Shown here piece by piece: positions 49,969 to 58,896 of a DNA stretch of 64,000 nucleotides. A model generated the notes under the pieces. That model had not been told where the DNA came from. It was given only the letters and a program-made list of their open reading frames with translations, and made no database searches. Origin of the DNA: Streptomyces oceani (lineage in GTDB: Bacteria > Actinomycetota > Actinomycetes > Streptomycetales > Streptomycetaceae); the NCBI RefSeq assembly GCF_001751245.1, contig NZ_LJGU01000148.1, positions 102,499 to 166,498 of the forward strand, written 5' to 3'. Within the stretch, counting starts at the first letter, position 1. Every line of letters starts with the position of its first letter. The position numbers were made by a program, and so were the translations under genes.

Positions 49969-51557
49969 CCGAGCAGGGGGACATGGCAGGCGAGGAGCCC
50001 GGCGTGCGTGGCGGTGGCTCCGAGCCCGGCGAGCACGCCAGGGGCGCTGAGCCCCGTGAACGGAACCGGGCTGAGGACGGCGAGACCGCGTTGGGTCGCC
50101 GGGACGAGGGACGCTCCGCGGGCGAAGCCCGTACGGCGGCCGGGGGAGCCGTACCGTCAGGGACAGCGGACCAGCCTCGGCCGGCAGACCGCTCGGGGTC
50201 GCCCGCACGACCGCCGGCTCCAGCGCCGTCGTCGGGACCACCCCACTCGGCCCGGGCGTCCCTGGCCGCGTGGCGGCCGCGACTGGAGGAGTCCGCGAAC
50301 CGCGGCTTCGCGCGGGTGACTGGCGCCGCCCTCGGGCCGTACCAGAGCGCCGTGGTACGTATCGGGTTCGCCGCCACCTGGCTCTTCTTCCTGCTGCGTG
50401 AGGTGCCTCACCGACACGAGCTGTACGGCCCGGACAGCCCCTGGGGCTGGGACCTCGCACAGCGGCTGGTCGACTCGAACGGCTCCTTCACGGTGCTGTT
50501 GTGGACGGAGAGCGACCTGTGGTTCGAGTTGGTGTACGTGCTCGCGGTGCTGTCCAGTGCCGCCCTGCTGCTGGGCTGGCGGACCCGGACGATGTCCGTG
50601 CTCTTCATGGTCGGCGTGCTCTCGCTGCAGAACCGCAGCGTGTTCATGGGCGACGGCGGGGACAACATCATCCACCTGATCGCCATCTACCTCGTGCTCA
50701 CCCGCTGTGGCCGGGTCTGGTCGCTGGACGCCCGGCGCGAGTCGCGGCAGTCGGACACGGGTGCCGGGGCCCGGGACACCACCGGCGTGGTGTTGTGGGC
50801 GCTGTCCGGGATGACTCTCCTGGTGGTCACGCTCGGTCCGGGGTTGAGTGCCGGTTGGGCAGTGGTCTTCTGGGGTCTGTGGGTGGTGCACGCCCTGTGG
50901 TGGAAGGTGAACCGGAACCACTCCGAGCCGCGTCAACTCTGCGACATCATCGCCAACCTGGTGCACAACGGCGCACTGCTGGTGATCATGATCGAGGTCT
51001 GCCTGGTCTACGCGACGGCTGGCTGGTACAAGATCCAGGGCTCGCGCTGGCAGGACGGCACCGCCGTCTTCTATCCCATGAAGCTGGACTACTTCGCGCC
51101 CTGGCCGGAACTGAACGACGTGCTCGCGAGCAACGGGCTGGCGATCATGCTGATGACGTACGGAACGGTCTTCGTCCAGGTCGCGTTTCCCTTCGCGCTG
51201 CTCAACCGGCGGGCCAAGAACGTCCTGTTGGTCATCATGATCGTGGAGCACCTGAGTATCGCCGTGCTGCTCGGTTTGCCGTTCTTCTCCCTCGCGATGG
51301 TGGCCGCGGACGCGGTGTTCCTGCCCACCGCCGCTCTCCTCTGGATGGGTGCCCGTGCCTCCGGCCTGCGAGGCCGTCTGACACGCGATCGCCGCCCTGA
51401 CGGCGACGGCTCGGCGCGCACCGCGGAGGCGGAGGCGGAACCGGAAGGTCCGGAGAAAGCCGGTCCGCGGACGCGGTCGGCGAGTGTCGGCAAGCAGCGG
51501 CAGCCAGCCGAGTCCGAGACGACCGACTCGTCGTCGCCCGGTTCGCCCGTACGCTGA
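49965..51557 (+). CDS. HTTM-domain membrane protein, SdpB-like
   Basis: This 530-residue protein has a disordered Arg/Gly-rich N-terminus of about 110 residues. A polytopic core with about eight membrane segments follows, and a charged C-terminal tail ends it. The core carries HTTM/VKGC-like features: VRIGFAATWLFFLLREVPHR, the HTTM-style GDGGDNIIHLIAIYLVLTR, and TAGWYKIQGSRWQDGTAVFY. HTTM proteins include SdpB and relatives of vitamin K-dependent carboxylase. Coupled by a GTGA overlap to the DUF5819 gene, it forms a two-gene unit between the paaABCDE and paaN blocks. Confidence 0.8.
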   Translation: MTEQGDMAGEEPGVRGGGSEPGEHARGAEPRERNRAEDGETALGRRDEGRSAGEARTAAGGAVPSGTADQPRPADRSGSPARPPAPAPSSGPPHSARASLAAWRPRLEESANRGFARVTGAALGPYQSAVVRIGFAATWLFFLLREVPHRHELYGPDSPWGWDLAQRLVDSNGSFTVLLWTESDLWFELVYVLAVLSSAALLLGWRTRTMSVLFMVGVLSLQNRSVFMGDGGDNIIHLIAIYLVLTRCGRVWSLDARRESRQSDTGAGARDTTGVVLWALSGMTLLVVTLGPGLSAGWAVVFWGLWVVHALWWKVNRNHSEPRQLCDIIANLVHNGALLVIMIEVCLVYATAGWYKIQGSRWQDGTAVFYPMKLDYFAPWPELNDVLASNGLAIMLMTYGTVFVQVAFPFALLNRRAKNVLLVIMIVEHLSIAVLLGLPFFSLAMVAADAVFLPTAALLWMGARASGLRGRLTRDRRPDGDGSARTAEAEAEPEGPEKAGPRTRSASVGKQRQPAESETTDSSSPGSPVR

Positions 51558-51561
51558 GTCG

Positions 51562-52545
51562 GTGACCGAGCACCAGCGGGTGGGACCCGGCGATCAGCAC
51601 CGAGCCGAGCCAGGCGTGTCGTACGGTCCGCGCGGTGCTGCCGGTGCTGCCGGTGCTGCCGGCGCGGAGCCGGACGCCGAGCGGACCGAGCACGCTGAGC
51701 GTGCCGTGCTGCGCTGGCGGGAGCTGGCCGGGGAGACCGTGCTGCTGGACGGTTTCCACGTGCTGAAGCACGCGTTGCGGTTCGGTGCCGGGGTGCCCCT
51801 CGCGCTCGCCGAACAGCCGGCGGCCACGCTCCGGTTGGCGACCGAACTGGCTCCGGACCTGGTGGACACGTTGGGCGGGCTGTTGCGGGAGGTGCCGCCG
51901 GACACCCTGCGGCAGCTCGTACCGCGTCCGCATCCCACTGGGGTGGCGGCACTGGCCGTACCGGCTGGGGTGGCGGTCCCCGGGGAGACGTCCGTACGGG
52001 ACGATGCTGGCCACCCGGGCGCCCCGCGCGGCTCGGACAGCTCGATCCAACCGGACGGCCCGCTTCGCTCCGGCGGTCCCGATGGGGTCGACAGTCGTGC
52101 ACGGCCGCGTACGGCGCCGCTGGTGGTGCTGGACAATCCGCGGCACTTGGGGAACATCGGCGCCGTCGTCCGGCTGGTCGCCGGCTGCGGTGCCGACGGG
52201 GTGTTGACCACGGGCAGTGTCGATCCCTGGCATCCGAGCGTCCTGCGGGCGAGCGCGGGTCTGCACTTCGCCACGGCCGTCGCACGTCGCGCTCCCGCCG
52301 AACTTCCTCCGGGCCCGTTGTACGGTCTGGACCCGGCGGGGACGGACCTGCGCTCGCTGGTGCTCCCGAACGACGCGCTGCTGGCCTTCGGCTCCGAACG
52401 GCACGGTCTGTCGGACGAACTCCGTGCCCGTGCGGACCAGTTGGTCTCCCTGCCGATGCGGCCACAGGTGTCCAGCTTCAACCTCGCCACCAGTGTCGCC
52501 ATGACGCTCTACCACTGGATGGCCCAGTCATCCGGCAGCGCCTGA
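51562..52545 (+). CDS. SpoU/TrmH-family RNA 2'-O-methyltransferase
   Basis: This 327-residue protein has an N-terminal Ala/Gly repeat (GAAGAAGAAGAE) and a substrate-binding part (AGETVLLDGFHVLKHAL). A Gly/Pro/Ser linker and a C-terminal SPOUT domain follow. The SPOUT motifs are VLDNPRHLGNIGAVVR, LAFGSERHGLS, and LPMRPQVSSFNLATSVAMT, the trefoil-knot AdoMet site. It probably methylates a ribose in rRNA or tRNA; the exact site is unknown. GTG 51562 follows the HTTM stop closely. Confidence 0.9.
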   Translation: MTEHQRVGPGDQHRAEPGVSYGPRGAAGAAGAAGAEPDAERTEHAERAVLRWRELAGETVLLDGFHVLKHALRFGAGVPLALAEQPAATLRLATELAPDLVDTLGGLLREVPPDTLRQLVPRPHPTGVAALAVPAGVAVPGETSVRDDAGHPGAPRGSDSSIQPDGPLRSGGPDGVDSRARPRTAPLVVLDNPRHLGNIGAVVRLVAGCGADGVLTTGSVDPWHPSVLRASAGLHFATAVARRAPAELPPGPLYGLDPAGTDLRSLVLPNDALLAFGSERHGLSDELRARADQLVSLPMRPQVSSFNLATSVAMTLYHWMAQSSGSA

Positions 52546-52565
52546 GCCGGCTGGCCGGCTCAGGC
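52540..52565. terminator. Bidirectional terminator between the SpoU and paaN genes
   Basis: A perfect 12-bp inverted repeat GCCTGAGCCGGC / GCCGGCTCAGGC with a 2-base centre includes the SpoU-family stop codon and ends 13 bp from the paaN stop. Confidence 0.75.
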
Positions 52566-52577
52566 GTGCGCCTTTCG

Positions 52578-54290
52578 CTATGCCGGGCGCCGCACCTCGA
52601 CCATCCGGAACCTGCCGGCGACGAACGCGCCGTCACACAGCGCGGAGTTCGCCGCCGGGTTGCCGCCGGAGCCGTGGAAGTCCGAGAAGGCCGCCGTCTG
52701 GTTGACGTACACCCCGCCGGTGAGGTTCAACGAGAGTTGCGCGCACTCCTCCAGACACGCGTCCTCGATCAACTGCTCCATTTCCGGGGAGGTGGTGTAG
52801 CCCGCGACTGTCATGGCGCCCTTCTCCCGCACGGTGCGTCGCAGCAGGCGCACCGCCTCCGGAGTCGAGTCGACGGCCACCGCGAACGAGACGGGGCCGA
52901 AGCACTCGGAGAGATAGGCAGCCTCCGCTTCCGGTTTGGTCGCCTCCAGCTTGACGATGACCGGAGTACGGACGGTGGCATCCGGGAATTCCGGATGGGT
53001 TACCGCACGAGAGGCCAGAGCGACTTCCCCCAGCGAACCCGCGGCGTCGATCCGCTCCCCCACCTGGGCGTTGACGATCGCCCCGAGCAGCGCGTTGGCC
53101 CGCGCGTCATCCCCCAGCAGCTTGTCGACGGCGCCGGCCAGATCCGTCACCACCTGGTCGAAGGACTTCGCGCCCTCGTCCGTGTCGATACCGTCGCGCG
53201 GCACCAGGAGATTCTGCGGGGTGGTGCACATCTGGCCGCTGTAGAGGGACAGGGAGAAGGCCAGATTGGCGAGCATGCCCTGGTAGTCGTCCGTCGAGTC
53301 GACGACGACCGTGTTCACCCCGGCCTTCTCGGTGTGCACCAGGGCCTGTGTGGCGTGTGCCTCCAACCAGTCGCCGAAGGCGGTGGAACCGGTGTAGTCG
53401 ATGACGCGCACCTGCGGATGCAGGGCCAGCTCCTTCGCCAGGCCCTCGCCCTCCCGCTCGGCGGCGAGCGCGATCAGGTTCGGGTCGAAACCGGTGGCGC
53501 TCAGCACCTCACGGGCGATCCGGACGGTCAGCGCCAGGGGGAGTACGGCTCGCGGATGCGGCTTGACCAGCACGGGATTGCCGGTGGCCAGCGAGGCGAA
53601 CAGCCCGGAATAGCCGTTCCATGTCGGGAAGGTGTTGCAGCCGATCAGCAGCGAGACACCGCGTCCGACCGCGGTGAACGACTTGCTCAGCTCGAGTGGC
53701 TCCCGCTTGCCCTGCGGCTTGGACCACTCCGCCGTGCGGGGCGTACTCGTCTGCTCCGCGTACGCGTACGCCACCGCCTCCATGCCGCGATCCTGCGCGT
53801 GGGAGCCGCCGGCCTGCAAAGACATCAGGAAAGCCTGGCCGCTGGTGTGCATGACCGCGTGCGCGAACTCGTGAGTGCGGGCGTTGATCCGCGCCAGGAT
53901 CTCCAGACACACCGCCGCCCGGACCTCCGGGCCGGCCTCCCGCCAGGCGGGCATGCCCAGCCGCATGGCGGGCAGCAGCGTGCCGACGTCGACGTGCGGA
54001 TACTCGATGTCCAACGCGATGCCGTACGGCGAGGACTCGGTGGCTGTCCAGCCGTCACCACCCGGCTGGCCGGGCAGCTCGAAGCGGCTGCCGCGCAGCT
54101 CCTCGAACGCCGCTCTGCCTTCCTCGGCGCTGAGCGTGCCGCCCTCGCCGTACGCCTTGGGGTGCTCCGGGTGTGGCGACCAGTACGCCCGGCTGCGGAT
54201 GGTCTCCAGGGCCTGGTCCAGGGTCGCGCGGTGTTTCTCGAGCAGCTGCACAGGGCCGACCTCGGGGGATCCGGCGGTTCCGGCGGTCAC
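52578..54290 (-). CDS. paaN: Phenylacetate degradation aldehyde dehydrogenase PaaN
   Basis: This 570-residue member of the aldehyde dehydrogenase superfamily acts in the phenylacetate pathway. Visible features are VSLLIGCNTFPTWNGYSGLF and VIDYTGSTAFGDWLE, the catalytic Cys in SLYSGQMCTTPQNLLV, and ECFGPVSFAVAV. It lacks the C-terminal MaoC hydratase domain of PaaZ, so the ring-opening hydrolysis must be supplied elsewhere. A GTG at 54290 lies nine bases behind GAGGAG; an earlier TTG abuts that site and is rejected. Divergent from a tetR gene, with the shared paa operator between them. Confidence 0.92.
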   Translation of the reverse strand: MTAGTAGSPEVGPVQLLEKHRATLDQALETIRSRAYWSPHPEHPKAYGEGGTLSAEEGRAAFEELRGSRFELPGQPGGDGWTATESSPYGIALDIEYPHVDVGTLLPAMRLGMPAWREAGPEVRAAVCLEILARINARTHEFAHAVMHTSGQAFLMSLQAGGSHAQDRGMEAVAYAYAEQTSTPRTAEWSKPQGKREPLELSKSFTAVGRGVSLLIGCNTFPTWNGYSGLFASLATGNPVLVKPHPRAVLPLALTVRIAREVLSATGFDPNLIALAAEREGEGLAKELALHPQVRVIDYTGSTAFGDWLEAHATQALVHTEKAGVNTVVVDSTDDYQGMLANLAFSLSLYSGQMCTTPQNLLVPRDGIDTDEGAKSFDQVVTDLAGAVDKLLGDDARANALLGAIVNAQVGERIDAAGSLGEVALASRAVTHPEFPDATVRTPVIVKLEATKPEAEAAYLSECFGPVSFAVAVDSTPEAVRLLRRTVREKGAMTVAGYTTSPEMEQLIEDACLEECAQLSLNLTGGVYVNQTAAFSDFHGSGGNPAANSALCDGAFVAGRFRMVEVRRPA

Positions 54291-54386
54291 GATGACCAAC
54301 TCCTCGGCGAGCTGGGACTGGGTGGGCGGGTTGCACGCGCCGCCTCCGGCCGCTTGGCCGGAGGCCGCTTCGCGTCAGATACTGCT

Positions 54387-54403
54387 ACCGAACGATCGGT
54401 CGG
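54387..54403. promoter_or_regulatory. Operator between paaN and tetR, shared with paaABCDE
   Basis: ACCGAACGATCGGTCGG, the exact reverse complement of the site upstream of paaA at 49198-49214. It lies between divergent paaN and tetR genes, fitting autoregulation and control of both paa units. Confidence 0.8.
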
Positions 54404-54423
54404 GGCAAGAGGGGTCGAGGGCA

Positions 54424-55098
54424 ATGACGACGGACGGCGCGGGAAAGTTCCCACGGCGCACGGATAGCATCGGCGGCATGCCGGTCAAGCGCGACACCTA
54501 CACGCCCGAGTCCCTGCTGACGGTCGCGGTGCGGGTGTTCAACGAGCGGGGCTACGACGGCACGTCCATGGAACACCTCTCGCGGGCCGCCGGCATCTCC
54601 AAGTCGTCCATCTATCACCACGTGCGGGGCAAGGAGGAACTCCTCCGTCGCGCCATAAGCCGCGCCCTGGACGGGCTGTTCGGCATTCTGGAGGAGCCCG
54701 GCGCGGTGCGTGGCCGAGCCGTCGACCGGCTGGAGCACGTGGTTCGACGCACGGCTGAGGTGTTGATGGACGAGCTGCCCTACGTCACCCTGCTGCTCCG
54801 GGTGCGCGGCAACACCGACACCGAGCTCTGGGCCATGGCCCGCCGCCGTGAGTTCGATCAGCAGGTCACCCGGCTGCTACGGCAGGCGGCGGCGGAGGGC
54901 GACCTGCGTGGCGACGTGGACGCCCGGCTGGCGACCCGGCTGCTGTTCGGGATGATCAACTCGCTGGTGGAGTGGTACCGCCCGGAGCGCGGTGACACGG
55001 CTGGGGGTTCTGGTGGGCCAGGGCGCTCCAGCCGGGACGAGGTCGCGGAGGCCGTGGTTCGTACGGCCTTCGCCGGGCTTCGTACCGCGCCAGACTGA
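54424..55098 (+). CDS. TetR-family regulator, probable phenylacetate regulator (PaaR-like)
   Basis: This regulator of 224 residues has a TetR helix-turn-helix near the N-terminus (TSMEHLSRAAGISKSSIYHH) after FNERGYDG. The C-terminal ligand/dimer domain (DELPYVTLLLRVRGNTDTELW, then ATRLLFGMINSLVEWYRP) is typical of TetR_C. The start is ATG 54424 behind AAGAGGGG; ATG 54478 (206 residues) is also possible. It is divergent from paaN, and an identical site precedes paaA, so it probably represses both paa units until phenylacetyl-CoA or a related ligand binds (inference). Confidence 0.85.
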   Translation: MTTDGAGKFPRRTDSIGGMPVKRDTYTPESLLTVAVRVFNERGYDGTSMEHLSRAAGISKSSIYHHVRGKEELLRRAISRALDGLFGILEEPGAVRGRAVDRLEHVVRRTAEVLMDELPYVTLLLRVRGNTDTELWAMARRREFDQQVTRLLRQAAAEGDLRGDVDARLATRLLFGMINSLVEWYRPERGDTAGGSGGPGRSSRDEVAEAVVRTAFAGLRTAPD

Positions 55099-55160
55099 GC
55101 GGCGCACGCCCCGGGTCGCGAGCCGTCACCACCCGAGGCTCGCCGCCCGCCGCTCAGGGC

Positions 55161-56036
55161 TCAGGGCTCGAATCGATCGGAGCCGGGGCCATCGAGCACC
55201 CGGTCCAGGTAGGAGCCGACGGCCTCGGCGAAGGCATCCGGGGCGTCGTCGTGGAGCCAGTGCCCGCAGCCGGGCAGCTCGACCAGTTCGGTGTTCGGCC
55301 GTTCTCGGGTCATCCAGCCGGCGGTCTCGGGCGTGAGGATGAAGCTCCCGCCACCGCGCAGAAGCAGCGCCGGTTGCCCGGAGGCGCACCAGGAGGCGCT
55401 GAAGTCCCCGGTCAGGGCGTCTTGTGAGGCCATCATGTCGTCCGGATCGAAGAGCAGGCCCCAACCGTCCTCGAAGCGGTGCGCGCTGTGCAGGAAGTAG
55501 CTCGCGTCCGGGATGCCGCGCGCCTCGATGTCGGCGCGGAGTTCCTCGCGGGTGGCGGTACGCCGGGGCCAGCCGGAGACGTCCAGCACGGGTTGGACCT
55601 CCGGTGCGTGGTTTCGTACGGTCATGTCCGCGACCACCAGGGCGGCCACCAACTCCGGGTGGCGCTCGGCCAGCAGATAGCCGATGGCGCCGCCCATGGA
55701 GTGGCCGAGGACGGCCACCGGCGGCAGTTCGAGCGCGCGCAGGAAGGCGGCGGCGTCCGCGACGTAGGCCCCCGGCGTCAGCTCACCACCGCTCTGGGAG
55801 AGCCCGTGTGCCCGCTGGTCCGGGGCGATGACCCGGTAGCGGTCGGCGAGGGCGGCCGCCAGCGGGGCGAAGATCCGACCACGTCCGAAGTGCCCGTGCA
55901 GGGCCAGGATCACCGGCCGCTCGTCGGCAGGCGGATACGGAGCCGGCCGCCCGAAGTCGAGGAAGCTCCAGCGCCGGCCCCGTAGGGTGCGGAAACTCTG
56001 TTCCGGAAGGGTCGGATGGTCCTCGTGCACGGTCAT
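55161..56036 (-). CDS. Alpha/beta hydrolase
   Basis: This 291-residue esterase or lipase-fold enzyme has the oxyanion motif LALHGHFGRGR and the nucleophile elbow VLGHSMGGAIGYLL. The catalytic His is in LPGCGHWLHDDAP. No signal peptide is present, and the substrate is unknown. The ATG overlaps the stop of the response-regulator gene by 4 nt. It ends the dedA-kinase-regulator operon and is convergent with the TetR gene. Confidence 0.87.
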   Translation of the reverse strand: MTVHEDHPTLPEQSFRTLRGRRWSFLDFGRPAPYPPADERPVILALHGHFGRGRIFAPLAAALADRYRVIAPDQRAHGLSQSGGELTPGAYVADAAAFLRALELPPVAVLGHSMGGAIGYLLAERHPELVAALVVADMTVRNHAPEVQPVLDVSGWPRRTATREELRADIEARGIPDASYFLHSAHRFEDGWGLLFDPDDMMASQDALTGDFSASWCASGQPALLLRGGGSFILTPETAGWMTRERPNTELVELPGCGHWLHDDAPDAFAEAVGSYLDRVLDGPGSDRFEP

Positions 56037-56677
56037 GACCCCAGGTAGCGGAGCACGGCCAGCACGCGCCGGCTGTATCCGGTGGTGCGGGTGAGGTCGA
56101 GTTTGTCGAAGATGGTGTTGGCGTTCTTCTCCACGGCGCTCTGCGAGATGTAGAGCCTTCCCGCGATCGCGGCGTTCGTGAAGCCCTGTGCCATCAGGTC
56201 CAGGGTCTCCCGCTCACGCGGGGTGAGCCGGCTCAACGGGTCCGTGTGGGTCGTGTGGGTCAGCAGTTGGCGTACGACCTCCGGATCGATGGCCGCGCCG
56301 CCCGCGTACACCCGCTCCAGGGACTCCAGGAACTCCTCGACCTGCGCCACCCGGTCCTTGAGAAGATAGCCCACCCGGGCGGAGTCGGATGTGAGGAGCT
56401 GGGCCGCGTAATGCTTCTCCACATGCTGGGAGAGCACCAGCACGCCGATGCCCGGCCAGCGTTCGCGGATCTCCAGGGCCGCGCGGAGTCCCTCATCGGT
56501 GTGGGTCGGGGGCATTCGGATGTCCACGACGATCAGCTCCGGCTGGTGTGCCTCGACCTCCCGCACCAGGCTGGCGCCGTCCCCGACCGCCGCGACGACC
56601 TCGTGGTCCTCCTCGGTGAGCAGACGTACGAGGCCCTCCCGTAGCAGGGTCGAGTCCTCGGCGAGAATTATGCGCAC
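56033..56677 (-). CDS. NarL/LuxR-family response regulator
   Basis: This 214-residue protein has an N-terminal receiver domain (ILAEDSTLLREGLVRLL, phospho-acceptor Asp in LIVVDIRMPP, Lys in GYLLKDRV). The C-terminal LuxR-type helix-turn-helix has LTPRERETLDLMAQGFTNAAIA and ISQSAVEKNANTIFDKL. The GTG at 56677 lies within the last codons of the kinase gene (10-nt overlap). The frame runs further upstream without family similarity. It is paired with the adjacent kinase; target genes are unknown. Confidence 0.93.
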   Translation of the reverse strand: MRIILAEDSTLLREGLVRLLTEEDHEVVAAVGDGASLVREVEAHQPELIVVDIRMPPTHTDEGLRAALEIRERWPGIGVLVLSQHVEKHYAAQLLTSDSARVGYLLKDRVAQVEEFLESLERVYAGGAAIDPEVVRQLLTHTTHTDPLSRLTPRERETLDLMAQGFTNAAIAGRLYISQSAVEKNANTIFDKLDLTRTTGYSRRVLAVLRYLGS

Positions 56678-57843
56678 GGCAGCTCCGCGGTGATCGTGGT
56701 GGGCCCGCCCGGCGGGCTGTCGACACGCATCCGGCCGTCCAACGCGGCCACCCGGCGGCGTAGTCCGGACAGGCCGCTGCCCTCCGCCTCCGGGTTCGCG
56801 CCGCCGTCGCCGTTGTCCTGGATGCGTACGAACACGGCGTCGTCCAGCTTCGCCAGGCTGACCCGCACCTGGTCGGCCGCCGAGTGCTTGGCGGCGTTCG
56901 TCACCGACTCGGAGACGACGAAATAGGCCACGGTCTGGGTGGAGTGCGGTATGTTCTCGGGTAGTTGGAAGTCCAGGGTGAGCGGGATGCCGCAACGCTC
57001 GGCGACGCCGTCCAGCGCCTCCCGCAGGCCGAGGTTGTCCAGCGCCGTCGGATAGACCCGCCAGGCCACCTCGCGTAGTTCGCCGAGCACCTCCTGGGAC
57101 TCCCGGTGCGCCTGTTCCAACAGGGCGTCCCCCTTCTCGGAGGTACGGTGTCGGCGCGCCCGCCCGAGCAGCATGGCCAGCGCGACCAGCCGCTGTTGGA
57201 GACCGTCGTGCAGGTCGCGCTCGATGCGGCGGCGCTCGGTGTCGACGGCTTCGACGATCCCGGCCCGGGTGAGGGCCAGTTCGTCGATCCTGCGGCGCAT
57301 CAGCTCGCGTTCGGAGGGGCCGAAGTGCTGCCGGGCCAGTCGCCCGTCCAGCGCCTCCAGCGAGATCAGCCCCTGGATGTTCAGGAACAGCAGCACGAAG
57401 CCGAGGACGGTCTGGCCCATGAGTTCGCTGGCCGGCGAGTCGCTGTGGAAGTAGCCGATCACCAGGAGCACGGCCAGCACTACCCCGAAGACCAGCAGCG
57501 AGATCACGAAGGCGGTCAGCAGCCCGGCGAAGGTGCGGGCCGCGAGGTAGAGCAGCACCTTGCGCGCGTGGTCGGCGGGGAGGAACTGGTCGCCGAAGAA
57601 GGTCGTGCGCCGACGCCGCTCCACGCCGGCCAACCGGTGCGCTCCGGCTTCCAGGGTGCGTCGCGCCGCGGGACGGGTGCGTGGCCAGAGCAGGGCCGGG
57701 CCGAGCACCGTACCGACCAGCAGGAAGTAGAGCAGCCCCGGCACGGCGGTGGGGATGCCGAGCAGCAGGCCCACCGCCCGGCGTGGGGCCGAGCCGACGG
57801 CTGGCGGCTCGGTCTCGGGTATGGCGCGATCCCCGGCTGACAT
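56668..57843 (-). CDS. Membrane sensor histidine kinase (HisKA_3 type)
   Basis: This 391-residue kinase starts with a membrane sensor region of about four segments (VGLLLGIPTAVPGLLYFLLV; FAGLLTAFVISLLVFGVVLA; ASELMGQTVLGFVLLFLNIQ). The dimerisation/phosphoacceptor helix has the phospho-His in ERRRIERDLHDGLQQRLV, and the ATPase domain has SESVTNAAKHS and VRIQDNGDGG. The ATG at 57843 gives MSAGDRAIPET; an ATG at 57891 is possible but would overlap dedA. The cognate regulator gene overlaps its end. Confidence 0.93.
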   Translation of the reverse strand: MSAGDRAIPETEPPAVGSAPRRAVGLLLGIPTAVPGLLYFLLVGTVLGPALLWPRTRPAARRTLEAGAHRLAGVERRRRTTFFGDQFLPADHARKVLLYLAARTFAGLLTAFVISLLVFGVVLAVLLVIGYFHSDSPASELMGQTVLGFVLLFLNIQGLISLEALDGRLARQHFGPSERELMRRRIDELALTRAGIVEAVDTERRRIERDLHDGLQQRLVALAMLLGRARRHRTSEKGDALLEQAHRESQEVLGELREVAWRVYPTALDNLGLREALDGVAERCGIPLTLDFQLPENIPHSTQTVAYFVVSESVTNAAKHSAADQVRVSLAKLDDAVFVRIQDNGDGGANPEAEGSGLSGLRRRVAALDGRMRVDSPPGGPTTITAELPCA

Positions 57844-57850
57844 CACGGCA

Positions 57851-58519
57851 TCACGGTTTCCGGTGCTGGGCCCCGCTCTGGGACCGGCCACGGGTGAGGC
57901 GCAGGACGATGAACACGGCGATCGCCACCAGCACGATCACCAGCACCGCCTTGGAGATCACTCCGACGTAGCTCTCCACCAGGTCCCACTGGTCTCCCAG
58001 CCAGTAGCCGGCGAGAACCAGCACGGAGTTCCAGAAGAGGCTGCCCACCGTGGTCAGGGCCACGAACACCGGCATCCGCATCCGCTCGACACCGGCCGGC
58101 ACCGAGATCAGGCTGCGGAAGATCGGCACCATCCGGCCGAGGAGCACCGCCTTCGTCCCGTGCTTGGCGAACCATGCCTCCGTCTTCTCCAGGTCAGCGG
58201 TCTTCACCAGCGGCAGCCGGTCCCAGATCGCGTACATCCGGTCCCGGCCGAGCAGCGCCCCGATCCAGTACAGCGCGACCGCGCCGACGACCGAGCCCAG
58301 GGTCGTCCAGAACAGCGCCGAGGTCAGGCTCAGCACGCCCTGCCCGGCCGCGAACCCGGTGAGGGGCAGGATCACCTCGCTGGGCAGCGGCGGGAACAGG
58401 TTCTCCAGGGCGATGGCCAGGCCGGCACCGGGACCGCCCATGGTGTCGACGAGGCCGGCTGCCCAGCCTGCGATGCCGCCTTCGGGCTGGTCGGAAAGGG
58501 CCAGGAGCGCGGACTGCAT
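57851..58519 (-). CDS. DedA-family membrane protein
   Basis: This 222-residue polytopic protein of the DedA (VTT/SNARE-associated) family takes part in lipid carrier or phospholipid transport. It has ENLFPPLPSEVILPLTGFAA, the glycine-rich GRDRMYAIWDRLPL, and FGRMVP-type KAVLLGRMVPIFRSLISVPAGV. The ATG at 58519 is the first start with family similarity. It begins the operon with the two-component genes, suggesting a membrane-stress link (inference). Confidence 0.9.
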   Translation of the reverse strand: MQSALLALSDQPEGGIAGWAAGLVDTMGGPGAGLAIALENLFPPLPSEVILPLTGFAAGQGVLSLTSALFWTTLGSVVGAVALYWIGALLGRDRMYAIWDRLPLVKTADLEKTEAWFAKHGTKAVLLGRMVPIFRSLISVPAGVERMRMPVFVALTTVGSLFWNSVLVLAGYWLGDQWDLVESYVGVISKAVLVIVLVAIAVFIVLRLTRGRSQSGAQHRKP

Positions 58520-58896
58520 GCGGTACCTCTGCGCGGGTGTCGGAGTGCGGCACGAGGCCGCGGGACTGTCGAAGCCTAGGATTCGCTGGTCAGGCCGGCC
58601 AGGTGGGGAGCCTTCCGCCTTGGCGCGGAACACCACACACACGCTTGCGGACAACCGCAGCTCCCGGGCCGGTTGATCCGGACCGTGACCGGTGTACGCA
58701 GTCAGGTTACAGGCGGCCGAGCGGTCACCGGACCGAGCCGGCAGTGGCGGAGCCGGGGCGCGCGGGGGCGCGGACCGTAGCGGGCGCGGGGGGACGTACG
58801 AGACGCGGGGGCCCGCACGAGGCGCCCGGGGCCGCACGAGGCGACCGGGTCGCTCGGCGCGGAAACCGTTTGCGTCTCCCCACCAGCCCGCACAGC
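58520..58896. other. Intergenic region between dedA and the PhyH gene
   Basis: This 377-bp divergent region should hold the dedA operon promoter and the PhyH promoter. No convincing hexamers, repeats or RNA genes were seen. Confidence 0.4.
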
